A stretch of 52,405 nucleotides of DNA from Pseudomonadota bacterium (GCA_023423995.1 JAFAEL010000148.1:1-52405), one strand, 5' to 3'. Numbered from the stretch's first letter, positions 15,389-24,608 are shown. The notes: generated by a model not told the origin, from the letters alone. Made by a program: numbers and translations.

Positions 15389-16960
15389 ATGCGAGCGAGG
15401 TTCGTCGTGTGGGCCCTGGCGGCCGGCGTTGCGGGAGCCGCCGCACCGGCATGGGCGGCGCAGGATTGCGCAGGCCTCGCCAACCTCAAATTCGAGAATA
15501 CCAACCTCCTCTCCGCGACCGAGGTGCCCGCGAGCGGGGACCTGCCCGGCTATTGCCGCGTCCTCGGCTTCGTGCGGCCCGCCATCAATTTCGAGGTCCG
15601 GCTGCCGCTCCAGGGCTGGAACGGCAAGTTCTACATGGCGGGCTGCGGGGGCTTCTGCGGCAGCGTTGATTCGGACCGGCCGGGCTTCACCAACGCCATG
15701 AACTACGGCCTGCGGCGCAACTACGCCGTCTCGACGATGGATTCGGGCCATTGGGGCACGAGCGTGCTGGATGGCCGCTGGGCCATGAACAACCCAGTCG
15801 CGCAGATGGATTGGGGCCAGCGCGCCGTCACCGAGACGGCCCGCGTCAGCAAGGGACTGGTGAAGGCCTATTTCGGCACCGAGCAGCGGAAATCCTATTT
15901 CGCCGGCTGCTCGACCGGGGGACGGATGGCCGCGGTGGCGGCCCTCCGCAACCCGAAGGACTTCGACGGCATCATCAGTGGCGCCCCTGCCCTCGACTAT
16001 ACGGGCCTGGTCGCGACCCTGTTCTCCTGGGTCACGAAGGCGAATATCGACCCCGAGGGAAGGGCGATCCTCCCTTCCGCCAAGGTGAAGCTGGTCCAGG
16101 ACGCGGTCTATGCGGCCTGCGACGAGACGGACGGCGTCAAGGACGGCATCATCGGCGAGCCGCGCAAGTGCGGCTTCAAGCCGGCCAGCCTGCAGTGCAA
16201 GGCCGAGAACGGGCCGACCTGCCTCACGGCGGACGAGGTCGCGGTGCTCGAGAAGTGGTATGCCGGCCCGGTCGACAGCAAGGGGCGGAAGCTCTTCCCA
16301 GGAGGCATTCCGGTCGGGTCCGAGATGCATTGGCCACGCTGGCTCACGGGGGCCGGGAACGCGCCTCCCCTGATGCCGCTCTTTGCGCGGGACTTCGTGC
16401 GCTACATGGCCTTCGAGCCCTCGGCGGGCCCGTCCTTCAACGTGACGGACTACGATTTCGACCGGGATCCCCCGCGCACGGCCGCAACGGCTCCCGTCTA
16501 CAATGCCGGCACCTTCGATCCGGCGAGCGGCGAGATGAGGGTCGGCGACATCGGCGCGTTCCGCCAGGCGGGCGGCAAGCTCATCATGTATCACGGCTGG
16601 AGCGATCCGCTCGTCACGCCCGAGCCGACGGTCGCGTTCTACGATGCGATCGCGAAGAAGTCGGGCGGGCTCACCGCCGCCCAGGAGTTCGCGCGCCTCT
16701 TCATGGTGCCCGGCATGGACCATTGCGGCATCGGCACCGATGGGCCCGGGATCAGCGACACCGGCATCGACCCGCTCACCGCGCTCGAGCAGTGGGTGGA
16801 GGGGGGCAACGCGCCTGACGCGCTCGTCGCGACCAAGACGGCCGCGACGGGCGGCCAGACGCTCTGGACGCGGCCGATCTGCACCTATCCAAAGGTCGCG
16901 CGGTACAAGGGATCGGGCGACGTCAACGATGCCGGCAGCTTCGCCTGCGCCGAGCCGTGA
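15389..16960 (+). CDS. Tannase/feruloyl esterase-family secreted hydrolase
   Basis: The 523-residue product carries a signal peptide (MRARFVVWALAAGVAGAAAP, then AWAAQ). The nucleophile elbow is AGCSTGGR with Ser175, preceded by Cys174; the acid is in YHGWSDPLVTP and the His is in VPGMDHCG, followed by Cys. This Cys-Ser/His-Cys arrangement, with the two Cys joined by a disulfide next to the triad, defines the tannase family. It would act in the periplasm or outside the cell on plant phenolic esters or related aryl esters. The start at 15389 is set by the signal peptide; open sequence upstream lacks one. It stands alone, so the exact substrate is open. Confidence 0.88.
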   Translation: MRARFVVWALAAGVAGAAAPAWAAQDCAGLANLKFENTNLLSATEVPASGDLPGYCRVLGFVRPAINFEVRLPLQGWNGKFYMAGCGGFCGSVDSDRPGFTNAMNYGLRRNYAVSTMDSGHWGTSVLDGRWAMNNPVAQMDWGQRAVTETARVSKGLVKAYFGTEQRKSYFAGCSTGGRMAAVAALRNPKDFDGIISGAPALDYTGLVATLFSWVTKANIDPEGRAILPSAKVKLVQDAVYAACDETDGVKDGIIGEPRKCGFKPASLQCKAENGPTCLTADEVAVLEKWYAGPVDSKGRKLFPGGIPVGSEMHWPRWLTGAGNAPPLMPLFARDFVRYMAFEPSAGPSFNVTDYDFDRDPPRTAATAPVYNAGTFDPASGEMRVGDIGAFRQAGGKLIMYHGWSDPLVTPEPTVAFYDAIAKKSGGLTAAQEFARLFMVPGMDHCGIGTDGPGISDTGIDPLTALEQWVEGGNAPDALVATKTAATGGQTLWTRPICTYPKVARYKGSGDVNDAGSFACAEP

Positions 16961-16967
16961 CGGCCGC

Positions 16968-16991
16968 CGCGCCCGCCCGCGAGCGGGCGCG
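16968..16991. terminator. Hairpin between convergent tannase and spoVR genes
   Basis: CGCGCCCGC pairs perfectly with GCGGGCGCG over 9 bp around a 6-base loop, only 8 bp after one stop and 5 bp before the other. A bidirectional terminator is likely although no T run is present. Confidence 0.55.
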
Positions 16992-16996
16992 AAATC

Positions 16997-18556
16997 CTAG
17001 GGAAGCTGGCCCGCCGCCTGCCGGGGATGCGCGAGGTGCTCGGCCACGATGCTGTCGAGCGCGTCGTCGTATTCCTGGAGACACACGTCGTAGCCCCAGA
17101 GATCGGCAAGATGCTGGAGGACCTCGCGCGTCGGCTTGTCCTCCAGATGCGCCCCATCGAGCATGCGATGCTCCAGGACGAGCCGCCGGTCGCCCGAGAG
17201 ATCCACATCGATGACCTGGATGTCCGGATCGAGATGCGCGACGTCGTATTGCCTCCCGAGCAGGCGCCGTAGCTTCCGGTAGCCGCGCTCGTCGTGGATC
17301 GCCTCGACCCGTAGCTCCTCCGCGTCCTCGCCCTCGTCCATCAGCAGGAACATGCGCCAGCGCCGCATCAGGTTCGGGCTGAGATATTGGGAGATGAAGC
17401 TCTCGTCCCGGTAATTCGCCCAGACATGGCGCAGGACGCCGTAGGGATCGCCCGAGCCGGCGATCTCCGGGAACCATTCCCGGTCCTCCTCCGTCGGTTC
17501 CGTGCTGATGCGCTCGATATCCTGCATCATCGCGAAGCCGAGCGCATAGGGATTGATGCCGGAGAAGCGCGGGTCGTCGAATTCCGGCTGGAACACCACG
17601 TTCGTGTGCGAGGTCAGGAACTCGAAGAAGGCCCCATCCTCGATCAGCCCCTTCTCGTGGAGCCGGCTCATGATCTTGTAGTGGCAGTAGGTGGCGCAGC
17701 CCTCGTTGATCACCTTGGTCTGGCCCTGCGGATAGAAGTACTGGGCGATCATCCGCACGATGCGAAGGATCTCGCGCTGCCAGGGCTCGAGCCGCGGGGC
17801 GGATTTCTCGAGAAAATACAGGATGTTCTCCTGCGGCAACTCGAGCAGGGCGCGGCGACGGGACTCGTCCAGCTTGCGCTTCTTGCCATTCGCCTTGGCG
17901 GGCACCGTCCGCCACAGGTCGTTGTAGATCCGCTCCTGGTGCTGCCTGCGTTCCTGCTCGCGCTTGTCCTCGGTGAGCAGGTCGGGCTTCCGCTTGCGGG
18001 GATACCGGTGCACCCCGTGGCTCATCAGGGCGTGGGCGGAATCGAGCAGCCGCTCCACGCGCTCGTGCCCGTGCCGCTCCTCGCATTCCGCGATGTAGCG
18101 CTTGGCGAAGTCCAGGTACTGCAGGATGCCCTCGGCATCCGTCCATTGCCGGAACAGATAGTTGTTCTTGAAGAAGTGGTTATGCCCGAACGCCGCGTGC
18201 GCGATCACCAGCGCCTGCATCGTGGCGGTGTTCTCCTCCATGATGTAGCTGATGCAGGGATTGGAATTGATCACGATCTCATAGGCGAGAGCGCGCGCGC
18301 CCTGCCGGTAGACCGTATCGTGGTGGGCGAAATGCTTGCCGAACGACCAATGCTTGTAGAGGAGCGGCATGCCGATCGACGAATAGGCGTCGAGCATCTG
18401 CTCGGTCGTGATCACCTCGATCTGGTTCGGGTAGACATCGAGGCCGAGTTCGCCGACGGCGATCTCCGCGATCGCATCGTGAACGCTCTGGATGAGCGCG
18501 AAATCCCAGTCCTTCCCCGTGAAGAGCGGCTTCCGTCTATGAGCCGCCTTCTTCAT
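16997..18556 (-). CDS. SpoVR family protein (YcgB-like)
   Basis: The 519-residue product has SpoVR-family length and motifs: KDWDFALIQSVHDAIAEIA, a GLDVYPNQIEVITTEQMLDA segment, MPLLYKHWSFGKHF, INSNPCISYIMEENTATMQA, and INEGCATYCHYKIM. SpoVR proteins occur with PrkA and YeaH; their biochemical role is not settled, but the set is linked to starvation and general stress. The ATG at 18556 overlaps the YeaH stop by 4 bp, indicating coupling. It is the last gene of the prkA-yeaH-spoVR operon. Confidence 0.93.
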   Translation of the reverse strand: MKKAAHRRKPLFTGKDWDFALIQSVHDAIAEIAVGELGLDVYPNQIEVITTEQMLDAYSSIGMPLLYKHWSFGKHFAHHDTVYRQGARALAYEIVINSNPCISYIMEENTATMQALVIAHAAFGHNHFFKNNYLFRQWTDAEGILQYLDFAKRYIAECEERHGHERVERLLDSAHALMSHGVHRYPRKRKPDLLTEDKREQERRQHQERIYNDLWRTVPAKANGKKRKLDESRRRALLELPQENILYFLEKSAPRLEPWQREILRIVRMIAQYFYPQGQTKVINEGCATYCHYKIMSRLHEKGLIEDGAFFEFLTSHTNVVFQPEFDDPRFSGINPYALGFAMMQDIERISTEPTEEDREWFPEIAGSGDPYGVLRHVWANYRDESFISQYLSPNLMRRWRMFLLMDEGEDAEELRVEAIHDERGYRKLRRLLGRQYDVAHLDPDIQVIDVDLSGDRRLVLEHRMLDGAHLEDKPTREVLQHLADLWGYDVCLQEYDDALDSIVAEHLAHPRQAAGQLP

Positions 18557-19848
18557 GGCGCCTCGGCCCCCTCGCGCCTGCGCTCGAAGAGCTTTCGGAA
18601 GACGGGGTAGATGTCAGTGCGACGCGTGACCTTGCACATGGCGAGGCGCTCGCCGGCTTCGGCGCGCTCGTAGGTGCGCCAGAGCTCCGTCTGGTGCGGC
18701 ATGAAGCCGAAGCTCCGCTCCTCGTCGCGCCCCACCTCGATATAGGCGAAGTACTGGCAGAGCGGCAGGATGGAGTCGCGCAGCAGGGTCGCGCAGGGCT
18801 CCGAATCGCTCGGCGCATTGTCGCCGTCCGACGCCTGCGCGCCGTAGATGTTCCAGTCCTCGAGCCGGTACCGCTCCCGGGCGATCTGGTACATCTTCTC
18901 CAGCGCGCTGGAGACGACCGTGCCGCCCGTCTCGCGCGAGTGGAAGAACGTCTCCTCGTCGACCTCGTCCGCCTTGTGGGTGTGGCGGATGAAGACGACC
19001 TCGACCCGCTGGTAGCGCCGCTTCAGGAACAGGTAGAGCAGCGCAAAGAACCGCTTGGCGAGGTCCTTCATGTGCTCCGTCATGGAGGCCGACGTGTCCA
19101 TGAGGCAGAACATGACGGCCTGAGAGACGGGCTTCGGGACCGGCTGGAAGCGCCGGTAGCGCAGGTCGATCGGGTCGATATACGACACGCGCCGGAGCCG
19201 GATGAGCATCGCGTCCAGCTCCGCCTGGAGCGCCGCGACGGTTTCGGGCTGCTCCCCCGCCTCGGTGAGGCGCCGGATCTCCTCCTCGAGCCTGGCGATA
19301 TCCTCCTGCTTGGGCCGGCGCAGCGCGAAGCGGCGCGACAGGCTGTTGCGCATCGTCCGGCCGACCGCGAGGTTCGCGGGCGAGCCCGACACGGAATAGC
19401 CCGCGCGCTGGAGCGAGTGGCTCTCGGTGACCGCCAGCGCCCGCTTGGCGAGGTTCGGCAGTTCGAGATCCTCGAAGAAGATGTCGAGGTATTCCTGCTG
19501 GGAGAGGACGAAGCTGAAGGCATCCTCGCCCTCGCCGTCGAGGCTTCCCTCGGAGCCGCTGCCTCCGCCGCCCTGGTCCTTCGGAAGGGTGTCGCCGGGG
19601 ACGAACTTCTTGTTGCCGGGCAGAACGGCCTGGCGGCGCCCTCCGGAGCTGCTGCGCTGGAAGCGCGGCTCGCTGATGCTGCCGCCCGGGATGGTGACCT
19701 CGCCGCCCTTGTCGATCTCCTTGATGCCCCGTCCTTCGGAGCTCTCCCGCACCGCCTGCCGGACCGCAGCCTTCGCCCGCCGCAGGAACCGCTGCCGGTT
19801 CGCGAGGCTCTTCCCCCCTGGGTTCAGGCGCCGGTCGATGATGTGCAT
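18553..19848 (-). CDS. YeaH/DUF444 family protein, VWA-like
   Basis: The 431-residue product begins HIIDRRLNPGGKSLANRQRF and RRAKAAVRQAVRESSEGRGI, characteristic of DUF444. A central Arg/Gly-rich linker leads to a VWA-like fold with a MIDAS-type motif DTSASMTEHMKDLAKRF and later SRETGGTVVSSALEKM. The family acts with the PrkA kinase. The ATG at 19848 lies 4 bp after the prkA stop, and a longer open frame to 19890 overlaps prkA. No separate promoter is expected. Confidence 0.92.
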   Translation of the reverse strand: MHIIDRRLNPGGKSLANRQRFLRRAKAAVRQAVRESSEGRGIKEIDKGGEVTIPGGSISEPRFQRSSSGGRRQAVLPGNKKFVPGDTLPKDQGGGGSGSEGSLDGEGEDAFSFVLSQQEYLDIFFEDLELPNLAKRALAVTESHSLQRAGYSVSGSPANLAVGRTMRNSLSRRFALRRPKQEDIARLEEEIRRLTEAGEQPETVAALQAELDAMLIRLRRVSYIDPIDLRYRRFQPVPKPVSQAVMFCLMDTSASMTEHMKDLAKRFFALLYLFLKRRYQRVEVVFIRHTHKADEVDEETFFHSRETGGTVVSSALEKMYQIARERYRLEDWNIYGAQASDGDNAPSDSEPCATLLRDSILPLCQYFAYIEVGRDEERSFGFMPHQTELWRTYERAEAGERLAMCKVTRRTDIYPVFRKLFERRREGAEAP

Positions 19849-19852
19849 GTCA

Positions 19853-21790
19853 TCAGCCAGCCTGCTTGGTGCGCATGTACCACTCCACAAGGCGGCGGAC
19901 CTGCCGCTCGGTATAGCCGCGCGCGACCATCCGTTCGACGAACTCCCCGTGCTTCTTTTCGGTTTCGCTGTCCTTCTTGGAACCGAAGCTGATGACCGGC
20001 AGAAGCTCCTCGACCTGGCTGAACATGCGACGTTCGATCACCTCGCGGATCTTCTCGTAGCTCGTCCAGGACGGGTTTCGTCCGGCATTGCTGGCACGCG
20101 ATCTCAGCGAGAATTTGACGACCTCGTTGCGGAAGTCCTTCGGGTTCGCGATCCCGGCCGGCTTCTCGATCTTGGTCAGCTCCTGGTTCAGGAGCTCCCG
20201 GTCGAGCAGCTGGCCCGTATCGGGATCCTTGAAGTCCTGGTGCTCGATCCAGGCATCCGCGTAATCGACGTAGCGGTCGAAGAGGTTCTGGCCGTAATCG
20301 TGGTAGGATTCCAGATAGGCCTTCTGGATCTCGTGCCCGATGAACTCGGCATAGCGGGGCGCCAGCTCGCCCTTGATGAACTCGAGATAGCGCTTCTCGG
20401 TGTCGTCCGGGAACTGCTCGCGCCGGATGGACTGTTCCAGCACGTACATGAGGTGGACCGGGTCCGCGGCGACCTCGATCGCGTCGTGGTTGAAGGTCGC
20501 GGCGAGCACCTTGAAGGCGAAGCGGGTCGAGACACCGTCCATGCCCTCATCGACGCCTGCGGCATCCTTGTATTCCTGCATGGAGCGCGCGCGCGGATCG
20601 ACCTCCCTCAGGCTCTCGCCGTCATAGACCCGCATCTTCGAGAAGAGGTTCGAATTCGCGTGCTCGCGCAGGCGCGACAGGACGGAGAACCGCGCCAGCA
20701 TCTCGAGCGTGAAGGGAGCGCAGATCGCTCCCGCTAGCTCGGAGCCCGCGATGAGCTTGGTGTAGATCATCTGCTCTTCGGCGACCCGCAGGCAGTACGG
20801 GACCTTGATGACGAAGATTCGGTCGATGAACGCTTCGTTGTTCCGGTTGCTCTTGAAGCTCTGCCACTCCGCCTCGTTCGAGTGCGCCAGGATCATGCCC
20901 GAGAACGGCAGCGCGCCGATGTTCTCCGTGCCGATGTAGTTCCCCTCCTGCGTGGCGGTCAGCAGGGGGTGGAGCATCTTGATCGGAGCCTTGAACATCT
21001 CGACGAATTCGAGAAGGCCCTGGTTCGACCGGTTGAGGCCGCCCGAATAGCTGTAGGCGTCTGGATCGTTCTGCGAGAGCGTCTCGAGCTTGCGGATGTC
21101 GACCTTGCCGACGAGCGACGAGATATCCTGGTTGTTCTCGTCGCCGGGCTCCGTCTTGGAAACCGCGATCTGGCGCAGCCGGGACGGGTTCAGCTTGACG
21201 ACCCGGAACTTGGACAGGTCGCCGCCGAACTCATCCAGGCGCTTGATGCACCAGGGGCTGACGAGCCCGGTAAGCCTCCGGCGCGGGATTCCGTAATCCT
21301 TCTCCAGGGTGTCGCCCATCTGCTCGGGATCGAAGAGGCCGAGCGGGCTCTCGAAGACGGGGCTGATTTCCTGCCCGGCCTTCAGCACGTAGATCGGGTA
21401 GACCTCCATCAGCGACTTCAGGCGCTCGGCGAGGGACGACTTGCCGCCGCCGACCGGGCCGAGGAGGTAGAGGATCTGCTTGCGCTCCTCGAGGCCCTGC
21501 GCAGCGTGCCGGAAGAAGGACACGATGCGCTCGATCGTCTCCTCCATGCCGTAGAACTCGGCAAAGGCCGGATAGCGCCGGATCGTCCGGTTCATGAAGA
21601 TCCGGCCGAGCCGGGCGTCGCGGGACGTGTCGACCGTCTCCGGCTCACCGATGGCGGCCAGGATCCGCTCGGCCGGACCGGCATACATCATCGGATCGGT
21701 TCGACACGCCGCCAGGTACTCGGAGAGCGTCATCTCGGTGGCGCGCCGAGAGTCGTAGGAGCGAGCGAACCGTTGAAAGAGGTCGTCCAT
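19853..21790 (-). CDS. prkA: PrkA serine protein kinase/AAA+ protein
   Basis: The 645-residue protein has a PrkA AAA N-terminal region with a Walker A motif GPVGGGKS at residues 111-118 and a C-terminal PrkA kinase-like domain. Conserved stretches include MFKAPIKMLHPLLTATQEGN, LAHSNEAEW and FIDRIFVIKVPYCLRV. In enterobacteria the homologue YeaG works in nitrogen starvation and stress; in Bacillus PrkA is an AAA+ protease-like factor, so kinase activity should be treated with care. It is the first gene of the operon. A 7-7-7 inverted repeat lies 120 bp upstream. Confidence 0.95.
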   Translation of the reverse strand: MDDLFQRFARSYDSRRATEMTLSEYLAACRTDPMMYAGPAERILAAIGEPETVDTSRDARLGRIFMNRTIRRYPAFAEFYGMEETIERIVSFFRHAAQGLEERKQILYLLGPVGGGKSSLAERLKSLMEVYPIYVLKAGQEISPVFESPLGLFDPEQMGDTLEKDYGIPRRRLTGLVSPWCIKRLDEFGGDLSKFRVVKLNPSRLRQIAVSKTEPGDENNQDISSLVGKVDIRKLETLSQNDPDAYSYSGGLNRSNQGLLEFVEMFKAPIKMLHPLLTATQEGNYIGTENIGALPFSGMILAHSNEAEWQSFKSNRNNEAFIDRIFVIKVPYCLRVAEEQMIYTKLIAGSELAGAICAPFTLEMLARFSVLSRLREHANSNLFSKMRVYDGESLREVDPRARSMQEYKDAAGVDEGMDGVSTRFAFKVLAATFNHDAIEVAADPVHLMYVLEQSIRREQFPDDTEKRYLEFIKGELAPRYAEFIGHEIQKAYLESYHDYGQNLFDRYVDYADAWIEHQDFKDPDTGQLLDRELLNQELTKIEKPAGIANPKDFRNEVVKFSLRSRASNAGRNPSWTSYEKIREVIERRMFSQVEELLPVISFGSKKDSETEKKHGEFVERMVARGYTERQVRRLVEWYMRTKQAG

Positions 21791-21909
21791 GTGGCCTCCG
21801 CTCTATCGAAGCGTAGCGTGCCGGTGGTTGGGCTTTCGCACAATGGGGTGCAGCTGCGAGATGTAAGCGCAGGCTACGTTGGTCTTATTTTGCGGTGGGT
21901 TTCGCCATC

Positions 21910-21930
21910 TGTGCCGTTGCATGCGGCACA
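21910..21930. promoter_or_regulatory. Inverted repeat upstream of prkA (7-bp arms)
   Basis: TGTGCCG-TTGCATG-CGGCACA is a perfect inverted repeat of 7-bp arms around a 7-bp spacer. It lies 120 bp upstream of the prkA ATG and 93 bp upstream of the divergent epimerase gene, a good place for an operator. No known consensus was matched with certainty. Confidence 0.4.
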
Positions 21931-22022
21931 TCTTGCCGGTGATTGCGGCAGGCCCCGATTCAATTCGTGTCGAATCAGCGGCGCGGGGAGGTGAACGAGC
22001 CTCGCCCGGGAGGAATGCGGGG

Positions 22023-22598
22023 ATGGAGGACGGTCCCATTCTGATCACCGGCGCGTCGGGCCGGATCGGGCGAACCCTCGCTCAGCATTGGCAGGCCCGA
22101 CGGCTGGTCCTGCTCGACCGCCCCGAGGGCGACCTGATCCGCGATGACAACGCGTGGACGAGGCGTTTCGCCGGTGTCGGTACGGTGGTGCACCTTGCGG
22201 CCGATCCCGACCCGGCCTCGCCGTTCGACAGCGCCGCGGCCGGCAATATCCAGGCGACCCTGAACGTGCTGCGCGCGTGTTCGGACCACGATGTCGGCCG
22301 CCTCGTCTATGCGAGTTCCGTCTGGGCCGATTACCGCGCCTGGCGGCTTGCGCCGAAGATGACCTGGTATGCCGCCTCGAAGATCGCCGGCGAGGCGCTG
22401 GTCCAGGCCTGGGCCGACGAGCGCGGCCGGCCGGCGGTGTGCCTGCGCTTCGGCTTTTTCGACCCCGGCGCGGCGGATGTGCCGCCGGAGGCGGAAACCC
22501 ATCGGCTCAATGAAGCCGCGCTCGCCTACCACCTCGACGAGGCGCTTGCCTGGTCCGAGCCGGCATGCGCGGTCCGGTACGCAATGGGGAAGCTCTGA
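22023..22598 (+). CDS. Short NAD(P)-dependent epimerase/dehydratase-like protein
   Basis: The 191-residue product has the extended-SDR nucleotide motif ITGASGRIGRTLA at its N-terminus, a VHLAADPDPASPF segment, a serine region VYASSV and the active-site YAASKIAGE. At 191 residues it is shorter than typical 260-330-residue members; the C-terminal substrate domain is reduced. Related to uronate-dehydrogenase-like enzymes by N-terminal motifs, but the substrate is unknown. The ATG at 22023 follows a GGAGG-like site; upstream open sequence adds a non-homologous leader. It diverges from prkA. Confidence 0.78.
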   Translation: MEDGPILITGASGRIGRTLAQHWQARRLVLLDRPEGDLIRDDNAWTRRFAGVGTVVHLAADPDPASPFDSAAAGNIQATLNVLRACSDHDVGRLVYASSVWADYRAWRLAPKMTWYAASKIAGEALVQAWADERGRPAVCLRFGFFDPGAADVPPEAETHRLNEAALAYHLDEALAWSEPACAVRYAMGKL

Positions 22599-22623
22599 GA
22601 GGCGGCGGACCCTTAGCTCAGGA

Positions 22624-22655
22624 GCCGGGCGCCGCGGCTTGCAGCTGCGCCCGGC
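22624..22655. terminator. Hairpin between convergent epimerase and Bug-protein genes
   Basis: GCCGGGCGC at 22624-22632 pairs perfectly with GCGCCCGGC at 22647-22655 around a 14-base loop. It lies in the 65-bp convergent gap and could stop transcription from both sides. Confidence 0.5.
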
Positions 22656-22663
22656 CGATCGGC

Positions 22664-23644
22664 CTATTGCTCGATCTTCACGCCGGCGTCGCGCACGACC
22701 TTGCCCCAGCGCCCGATCTCGCTCTTGACGAAGCTTCCGAAGGCATCGCCGGACACCTTGGGGACGTCCGAGCCGTTCCGCTCCCAGGTCTCCTTGATGT
22801 AGCTGGTGTCCAGCGCCTTGCCGATCTCGGCCCGCATCTTCTCGACGATGTCGGCCGGCGTGCCCTTCGGCGCCCAGACGCCGTACCAGGTCGCCACATC
22901 ATAGCCCTGCACGCCCGCCTCCGCGGCCGTCGGCACGTTCGGAATGGCGGGATTCCGGCCCGGGGCGGCGACGGCCAGCGCATTGATGTAGCCGCCCGAG
23001 ATCTGCCCGGCCGAGCTCCCCAATCCGTCGAAGGCCATGTCCACCTGGCCCGCGACCAAGTCCTGCATGGCCGGCCCGGCGCCGCGATAGGGAACGTGGC
23101 GGATCTTGGTCCCGGTGATCAGCTTGAACAGTTCCGCCGCGAGATGGTGCGTCGTGCCGAGACCTGCGGAGGCGTAGGTCAGCCCGTCGGGATTGGCCTT
23201 CGCGGCAGCAATCAGTTCGCCGAGGTTCTTCGCGGTCACGCGCTTCGGGTTGACCACGACGACATGCGGCGGGCGGGAGATCATCGCGATCGGAATGAAG
23301 TCGCGTTCCAGATCGTAGCTCAGGCTCGGATAGATCGCCGGTGCGATCGCGTGGTGCGTGGCGCCGACAAAGAACGTGTACCCGTCCGGCGTTGCGCGCG
23401 CGGCGGCAGCCGCCCCCGCGGTGCCGCCTGCCCCGGCCCGGTTCTCGATCAGCACGCGCTGCTTGAGCTGGTTGTCGAGCTGCTGCGCCAGCGGTCGGGC
23501 GAAAGCGTCGGTGCCGCCGCCGGCCGCGAAGGGAACGATGAAGCTGATCGCACGCTGCGGCCAGGCATCGGCTGCAGCCTGTCCCGCCATGAGGGACAGC
23601 GTGGCCGCAACGCCGAGCAGCAGCCCTTTTCCGAATCCCGTCAC
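22664..23644 (-). CDS. Bug-family (TctC-like) tripartite tricarboxylate transporter substrate-binding protein
   Basis: The 326-residue product has a signal peptide (FGKGLLLGVAATLSLMAGQA) and the Bug/TctC pattern: WPQRAISFIVPFAAGGGTDA, LIENRAGAGGTAGAAAAARA, ATPDGYTFFVGATHHAIAPA, TYASAGLGTTHHLAAELFKL and VPYRGAGPAMQDLVAGQVDM. It binds a small carboxylate in the periplasm. No TctA or TctB membrane genes are adjacent, as is usual for orphan Bug proteins. The ligand is unknown. Confidence 0.92.
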   Translation of the reverse strand: MTGFGKGLLLGVAATLSLMAGQAAADAWPQRAISFIVPFAAGGGTDAFARPLAQQLDNQLKQRVLIENRAGAGGTAGAAAAARATPDGYTFFVGATHHAIAPAIYPSLSYDLERDFIPIAMISRPPHVVVVNPKRVTAKNLGELIAAAKANPDGLTYASAGLGTTHHLAAELFKLITGTKIRHVPYRGAGPAMQDLVAGQVDMAFDGLGSSAGQISGGYINALAVAAPGRNPAIPNVPTAAEAGVQGYDVATWYGVWAPKGTPADIVEKMRAEIGKALDTSYIKETWERNGSDVPKVSGDAFGSFVKSEIGRWGKVVRDAGVKIEQ

Positions 23645-23776
23645 CCTTTCAGCCCTCCATCGCGCCTCGTCCGGGCGCTTCCGTCAGGACTCATGACAGG
23701 ATCGGGCCCGTTTAGCCCAGAGACCGGGACATCGACTTTAGATGCATCCGGACGGAACGGGCGGCCTCGCTGGGGT

Positions 23777-24178
23777 TCAGTTGCGCCAGAGCGGCAGGAC
23801 GGCGGAGAGCCCGCTTCGGGCCGCCTTCCGGATCTCCTTGGTCCGCGCGGCCGCCGGGCGATGCTCCGGACCGGAGGGGGAGCGCTTCGTCAGCGCGGCG
23901 GGGTCCGGCAGCGCGGCCTCGAGCAATTCGACGGATTCCAGCGCCGCCTTGCGGGCACCGTTCACGTCATGCCCTCTGTGAAGAGCCTTGAGGAGATCGA
24001 GGCTGGCGTCGCGGACGGTGTCGGAGGCCTCCCCGAGCGCACGCGCCTCTCCCGCCTCCTTCGTGATGCGGGAGAGATGCCCGCCGATCGCCGCGGCCAC
24101 CATCCTCGAATTCTCCGCGCGCACCCCAGCGAGCAGATCACGCATCGCACGCACACGATCGTCGTCCCGACGCCGCAC
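23777..24178 (-). CDS. Hypothetical helical protein
   Basis: The 133-residue frame is Ala/Arg/Leu-rich and mostly predicted helix (MRDLLAGVRAENSRMVAAAI, then DTVRDASLDLLKALHRGHD, ending AVLPLWRN). The start at 24178 is a GTG preceded by AGGAGAG at good spacing; a TTG 18 bp upstream opens the same frame but has no such site. An AT-rich stretch upstream (TTATCCACAGAGTATTTTTG on the minus strand) could hold the promoter. No family is recognised and no neighbour gives a clue. Confidence 0.55.
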   Translation of the reverse strand: MRRRDDDRVRAMRDLLAGVRAENSRMVAAAIGGHLSRITKEAGEARALGEASDTVRDASLDLLKALHRGHDVNGARKAALESVELLEAALPDPAALTKRSPSGPEHRPAAARTKEIRKAARSGLSAVLPLWRN

Positions 24179-24315
24179 CGACTCTCTCCTGTACAAAAAT
24201 ACTCTGTGGATAAGTCATTAGCGTACCGGGCAGGAGAGTCGAGTCTGCCGCGATGAGCTACCCTTGGCGCCCGCATGGGCGCGAGCGCGCCTCAGGCCCG
24301 GTGGCCCAGGACAGG

Positions 24316-24346
24316 CAGGCTCCAGCCCACCCGTCCCAGGAGCCTG
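24316..24346 (-). terminator. Hairpin directly after the small secreted-protein gene
   Basis: CAGGCTCC at 24316-24323 pairs perfectly with GGAGCCTG at 24339-24346 around a 15-base loop. On the minus strand it starts 1 bp after the stop of the 86-residue gene. No T run follows. Confidence 0.4.
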
Positions 24347-24347
24347 G

Positions 24348-24608
24348 TCAGTCCTCCGGATCGATGGCGCGGCGCTCGGCGTGATGCCGCATCTCCATCG
24401 CGCGCTCCTCCGCCTCCTGGCGGTTCTCGAGCATGTCCATCCGGTAGTCGCGGATCTCGTCGGCGGTCATCATGCCCTGCGGCGGGCCAGCCGGAGGCAG
24501 GTAGCCGCTCGGACGGACTGTAACGCGGCGCTCGACATAGGTCTGCGCGGATGCCGCTGAAGCGACCAGGACCACGGCCCCGGCCAGCACGACGGACGTA
24601 AGCTTCAT
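24348..24608 (-). CDS. Small secreted hypothetical protein, charged C-terminal half
   Basis: The 86-residue product has a signal peptide (MKLTSVVLAGAVVLVASAAS, cleavage near SAQ), a Pro/Gly-rich middle (SGYLPPAGPPQGMM) and a charged helix (DMLENRQEAEERAMEMRHHA). The start at 24608 is set by the signal peptide; 24 more open codons upstream show no such pattern. I do not recognise a family. The mature protein would be a short periplasmic peptide. Confidence 0.6.
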   Translation of the reverse strand: MKLTSVVLAGAVVLVASAASAQTYVERRVTVRPSGYLPPAGPPQGMMTADEIRDYRMDMLENRQEAEERAMEMRHHAERRAIDPED

